From the NCBI GenBank assembly GCA_025455725.1, contig JALOLY010000053.1:1-9231 (forward strand): a stretch of 9,231 bases of DNA. The letters run 5' to 3'. Positions 7,246 to 9,231 of this stretch are shown here, in pieces. Position numbers and translations under genes: made by a program. Under the pieces are notes generated by a model. The model saw only the letters and a list, made by a program, of their open reading frames with translations. It was not told the DNA's origin and ran no database searches. The stretch is from Amoebophilaceae bacterium (GTDB lineage: Bacteria; Bacteroidota; Bacteroidia; Cytophagales; Amoebophilaceae). Every line of letters begins with the position of its first letter. Within the stretch, counting starts at the first letter, position 1.

Positions 7246-7449
7246 CAAGATCAAGGAAAAGGCACCTCGAATCTAGAGTGTGCTGTAACCATCAATACCA
7301 AGCCTATACTGAGTTTATTTGAGAAAAATGCTTTTGCAGCAGCTGGAATTTGTCAGCTATCTGTCGTATCTCTGAGCATCGGTGGATTGCTTGACAGGAG
7401 TACGTTGTCGGACCACATTGCTAGGTGTAAAGACGAGATAAGATTGTAG
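7246..7449 (+). pseudogene. Coding-like remnant without a start codon
   Basis: This plus frame is open for 67 codons after a TAG at 7243-7245 and ends at a TAG (7447-7449). It has no ATG, GTG or good TTG near its beginning. Its translation has the look of a folded protein: KPILSLFEKNAFAAAGI, then LSVVSLSIGGLLDR, then STLSDHIARCKDEI, resembling alternating strands and helices. The frame upstream of 7245 is broken by closely spaced stops (7237-7239, 7243-7245). The simplest reading is the 3' end of an inactivated gene. I could not name the family. Confidence 0.3.
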
Positions 7450-7536
7450 AAGCAACATGGCATTGCCTAGTAAAGACAGATATTCGTATTCTTTTGCCAT
7501 GAGGACCGCTTCGATCTATATTTCTAGTCGGTGATC

Positions 7537-8244
7537 ATGCAAAAAATTATCCATTTAGCAGATCAAAGGGGGCATGCTAACTATGGTTGGCTCGATACCT
7601 ACCACACTTTTAGCTTCGGTAGTTACTACAATACCTCTAGCATGGGCTTTGGTGCACTTAGGGTACTGAATGATGATGTTTTGCAGGGGGGGGGCGGGTT
7701 TGGTGTGCATGGGCATAGTAATATGGAAATTATCTCGGTGCCGTTGCAAGGTGCTCTTGTACATGGTGATAACACAGGCCACACAAGCGTTATTCGAACT
7801 AACGATGTGCAAGTCATGTCTGCTGGTACGGGTATTAGGCACACCGAACACAATTATTCTTCCTATGAACCGGTTAGTTTCTTGCAGATTTGGATACTTC
7901 CTGAAGCACAAGACTTATCCCCTCGGTATGCACAAGGCAGCTTTGATCCGAAGACTTGGGAGAATCAATTTGTCTTTTTGGTGGTGCCCAAACAGCAGCA
8001 GGGCAAGTTGTGGATTAACCAGCGGGCGTTCGTTGCTCGAGCAATTTTAAAGGTGGGTGAGGTTGTGAGTTATGCATTGCAGGTACCCGGTCATGGTGTA
8101 TACGTATTGATAATTGAGGGTAAAGCCAGCATAGCAAGGGAGTTATTAAGTAGGAGGGATGGCATGGGGATAAAAGGTGCCGACCGACTAGTTTTCCAAG
8201 GCATCGAAACTTGTGACGTGCTACTTATTGAAGTGCCCATGTAG
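7537..8244 (+). CDS. Pirin family protein (YhhW-like bicupin, possible quercetin dioxygenase)
   Basis: The 235-residue product is a two-domain cupin of the pirin family. The ATG at 7537 is preferred to an in-frame GTG two codons upstream because MQKIIHLADQRGHANYGWLD matches the usual start. Conserved pieces follow in order: DTYHTFSFGSYY, LRVLNDDV, GFGVHGHSNMEI, DVQVMSAGTGIRHTEHN and FLQIWILP. The likely metal ligands are His58, His60, His102 and Glu104, nearly the same positions as in E. coli YhhW (His57, His59, His101, Glu103). YhhW shows quercetin 2,3-dioxygenase activity in vitro, but the cellular role of bacterial pirins is generally unsettled, so substrate and pathway are unknown here. 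The C-terminal cupin (about 120-235) is complete. A run of nine G at 7686-7694 encodes part of QGGGGFG. The gene stands alone and converges on lpdA. Confidence 0.93.
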   Translation: MQKIIHLADQRGHANYGWLDTYHTFSFGSYYNTSSMGFGALRVLNDDVLQGGGGFGVHGHSNMEIISVPLQGALVHGDNTGHTSVIRTNDVQVMSAGTGIRHTEHNYSSYEPVSFLQIWILPEAQDLSPRYAQGSFDPKTWENQFVFLVVPKQQQGKLWINQRAFVARAILKVGEVVSYALQVPGHGVYVLIIEGKASIARELLSRRDGMGIKGADRLVFQGIETCDVLLIEVPM

Positions 8245-8245
8245 C

Positions 8246-8265
8246 CCCCGTGGCCATCAACGGGG
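8246..8265 (+). terminator. Possible short hairpin between convergent genes
   Basis: CCCCGT (8246-8251) can pair with ACGGGG (8260-8265) around an eight-base loop, directly after the pirin stop codon. The stem is GC-rich but only six pairs long, and no T run follows on either strand. It could help end transcription of the pirin gene or of lpdA from the other side, but the evidence is weak. Confidence 0.25.
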
Positions 8266-8310
8266 TGCAAGGAGCTATGATGTAGCACTTCGCGTGCCCA
8301 CGTCTCGCGC

Positions 8311-9231
8311 TTACAGATGTATTCCCTCACCGTAAGCGTCAGCTACGGCCTCCATGATGGCTTCAGACATAGTAGGGTGGGGGTGTACGGTTTTTATGAT
8401 TTCATGTGCTGTTGTTTCCAGCTTTCTAGCAGCTACTACCTCTGCAATTATTTCTGTCACATTGGCGCCTACCATGTGTGCCCCTAGCCACTCCCCATAT
8501 TGAGCATCAAAGATAACTTTTACAAAGCCTTCCTTGACGCCGGCTGCATTGGCCTTGCCCGAAGCAGAGAAAGGGAATTTACCTACTTTAATCTTGTAGC
8601 CGGCTGCTTGCGCTGCCTGCTCGGTATAGCCTACAGAAGCTACTTCTGGCTGACAGTATGTACAAGCAGGCAGGTTGTGGTAGTCTATTGGTTCAGGGTG
8701 TAGGCCCGCTATCTTTTCTACACAAACGATGCCCTCAGCAGAAGCTACGTGTGCCAGTGCAGGTCCTTGCACTATGTCACCAATAGCATATATACCTGGT
8801 ATGTTGGTGCAGTAAAAGTCATCCACAAGTACTTTCCCCTGGTCAGTAGTCACGCCGATCTCTTCTAGTCCTATATGTGCCGTATCAGCCACAACGCCCA
8901 CAGCAGACAGCACGACATCACTAGCCAGGTTTTGTATGTCCCCCTCTTTGGTTTTGAGTTGTACCTGGCACTTCTCTCCTTGGGTATTAACACGGGTTAT
9001 TTCCGTGTTGGTACACACCTGCATCCCAGCTTTGGCAAAAGATTTGGCTAATTCTTTGGAGATGTCTTCATCCTCAAGCGGCAGTATGCGTGGCATGTAC
9101 TCTACGAGTGTTACCTCGGTACCGATGGTATTGTAAAAGTAAGCAAACTCTACACCGATAGCTCCAGCGCCTACAACGATCATAGACTGGGGTTGCTCGT
9201 TAAGCACCATGGCTTCTCTGTAGCCAATGAC
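8311..9231 (-). CDS. lpdA: Dihydrolipoamide dehydrogenase (5' part outside window)
   Basis: This is the E3 flavoenzyme of 2-oxoacid dehydrogenase and glycine-cleavage complexes; it reoxidises dihydrolipoyl groups and passes electrons to NAD. The last 306 residues are visible. The frame is open to the right edge (VIGYREAM at the boundary), so the FAD-binding N terminus with the redox CxxxxC is outside. Counting from the edge, the NAD-binding GAGAIG is at about 21-26, the FAD-contact segment GIYAIGD ends at about 152, the start of the dimer domain is marked by CTYCQPEVASVGYTE, and the catalytic pair lies in HPHPTMSE (His285 and Glu290). The C terminus is AYGEGIHL and then TAA. It is intact as far as seen and converges on the pirin gene across 66 bases. 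Which complex it serves cannot be told from this window. Confidence 0.95.
   Translation of the reverse strand, partial: VIGYREAMVLNEQPQSMIVVGAGAIGVEFAYFYNTIGTEVTLVEYMPRILPLEDEDISKELAKSFAKAGMQVCTNTEITRVNTQGEKCQVQLKTKEGDIQNLASDVVLSAVGVVADTAHIGLEEIGVTTDQGKVLVDDFYCTNIPGIYAIGDIVQGPALAHVASAEGIVCVEKIAGLHPEPIDYHNLPACTYCQPEVASVGYTEQAAQAAGYKIKVGKFPFSASGKANAAGVKEGFVKVIFDAQYGEWLGAHMVGANVTEIIAEVVAARKLETTAHEIIKTVHPHPTMSEAIMEAVADAYGEGIHL

Larger units (their letters stand above)
6601..7536. other. Long gap with remnants, no confident gene
   Basis: About 0.9 kb separates atpG from the pirin gene. It contains a possible small exported ORF (6632-6850), a coding-looking scrap without a start on the plus strand (7246-7449) and a 49-codon ORF on the minus strand (7083-7232). 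A 153-codon plus frame at 6861-7322 has a Ser/Cys-rich product with no recognisable pattern and is not called. I saw no tRNA T-arm, no tmRNA or SRP RNA signature, no transposase and no tandem repeat array. The content best fits eroded genes plus the unseen promoter of the pirin gene. Confidence 0.5.

Noticed and set aside
6861..7322. 153-codon plus-strand ORF
   Set aside because: Ser/Cys-rich product with no domain pattern; overlaps other coding-like frames on both strands and has no ribosome-binding or promoter support.
7670..8050. 126-codon plus-strand ORF
   Set aside because: Out-of-frame reading of the pirin gene.

Overview
The window most likely comes from a member of the Bacteroidota. 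The case rests on: an F1Fo ATP synthase operon in the order a-c-b-delta-alpha-gamma with the beta and epsilon genes absent; a subunit a that carries a signal-peptide-like N terminus and a His-rich external domain; Bacteroidota-like wording in the alpha-subunit, pirin and dihydrolipoamide dehydrogenase proteins; and no clear Shine-Dalgarno sequence before any gene. By eye the GC content is in the mid-to-high 40s percent (not counted). Long non-coding gaps, coding-looking scraps and a broken core gene suggest a genome undergoing decay, such as that of a host-associated lineage. No species can be named from sequence reading alone.

Layout. Positions 2-1063 (+) hold the 3' part of a membrane protein followed by a histidine-kinase-like but motif-poor cytoplasmic region. 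Positions 1064-1598 have no convincing gene, only coding-like scraps. Positions 1599-6600 (+) hold atpB, atpE, atpF, atpH, atpA and atpG. Positions 6601-7536 are a 0.9-kb gap with one possible small exported ORF and gene remnants. Positions 7537-8244 (+) hold a pirin-family cupin. Positions 8311-9231 (-) hold the C-terminal two thirds of dihydrolipoamide dehydrogenase, convergent with the pirin gene and running off the right edge.

The atp genes encode the whole Fo sector (a, c, b) plus the stalk and part of F1 (delta, alpha, gamma). The catalytic beta subunit and epsilon must be encoded elsewhere, as is usual in this phylum. The striking point is atpA: about 50 codons expected just after the YDDLSKQAVAYR segment are missing and the reading frame changes there, while all five neighbours look intact. 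Either the ATP synthase has recently been inactivated or the sequence contains an assembly or read error; the sequence alone cannot decide. I found no CRISPR array, no recognisable transposase, no tRNA or rRNA, and no clearly new multi-gene system.
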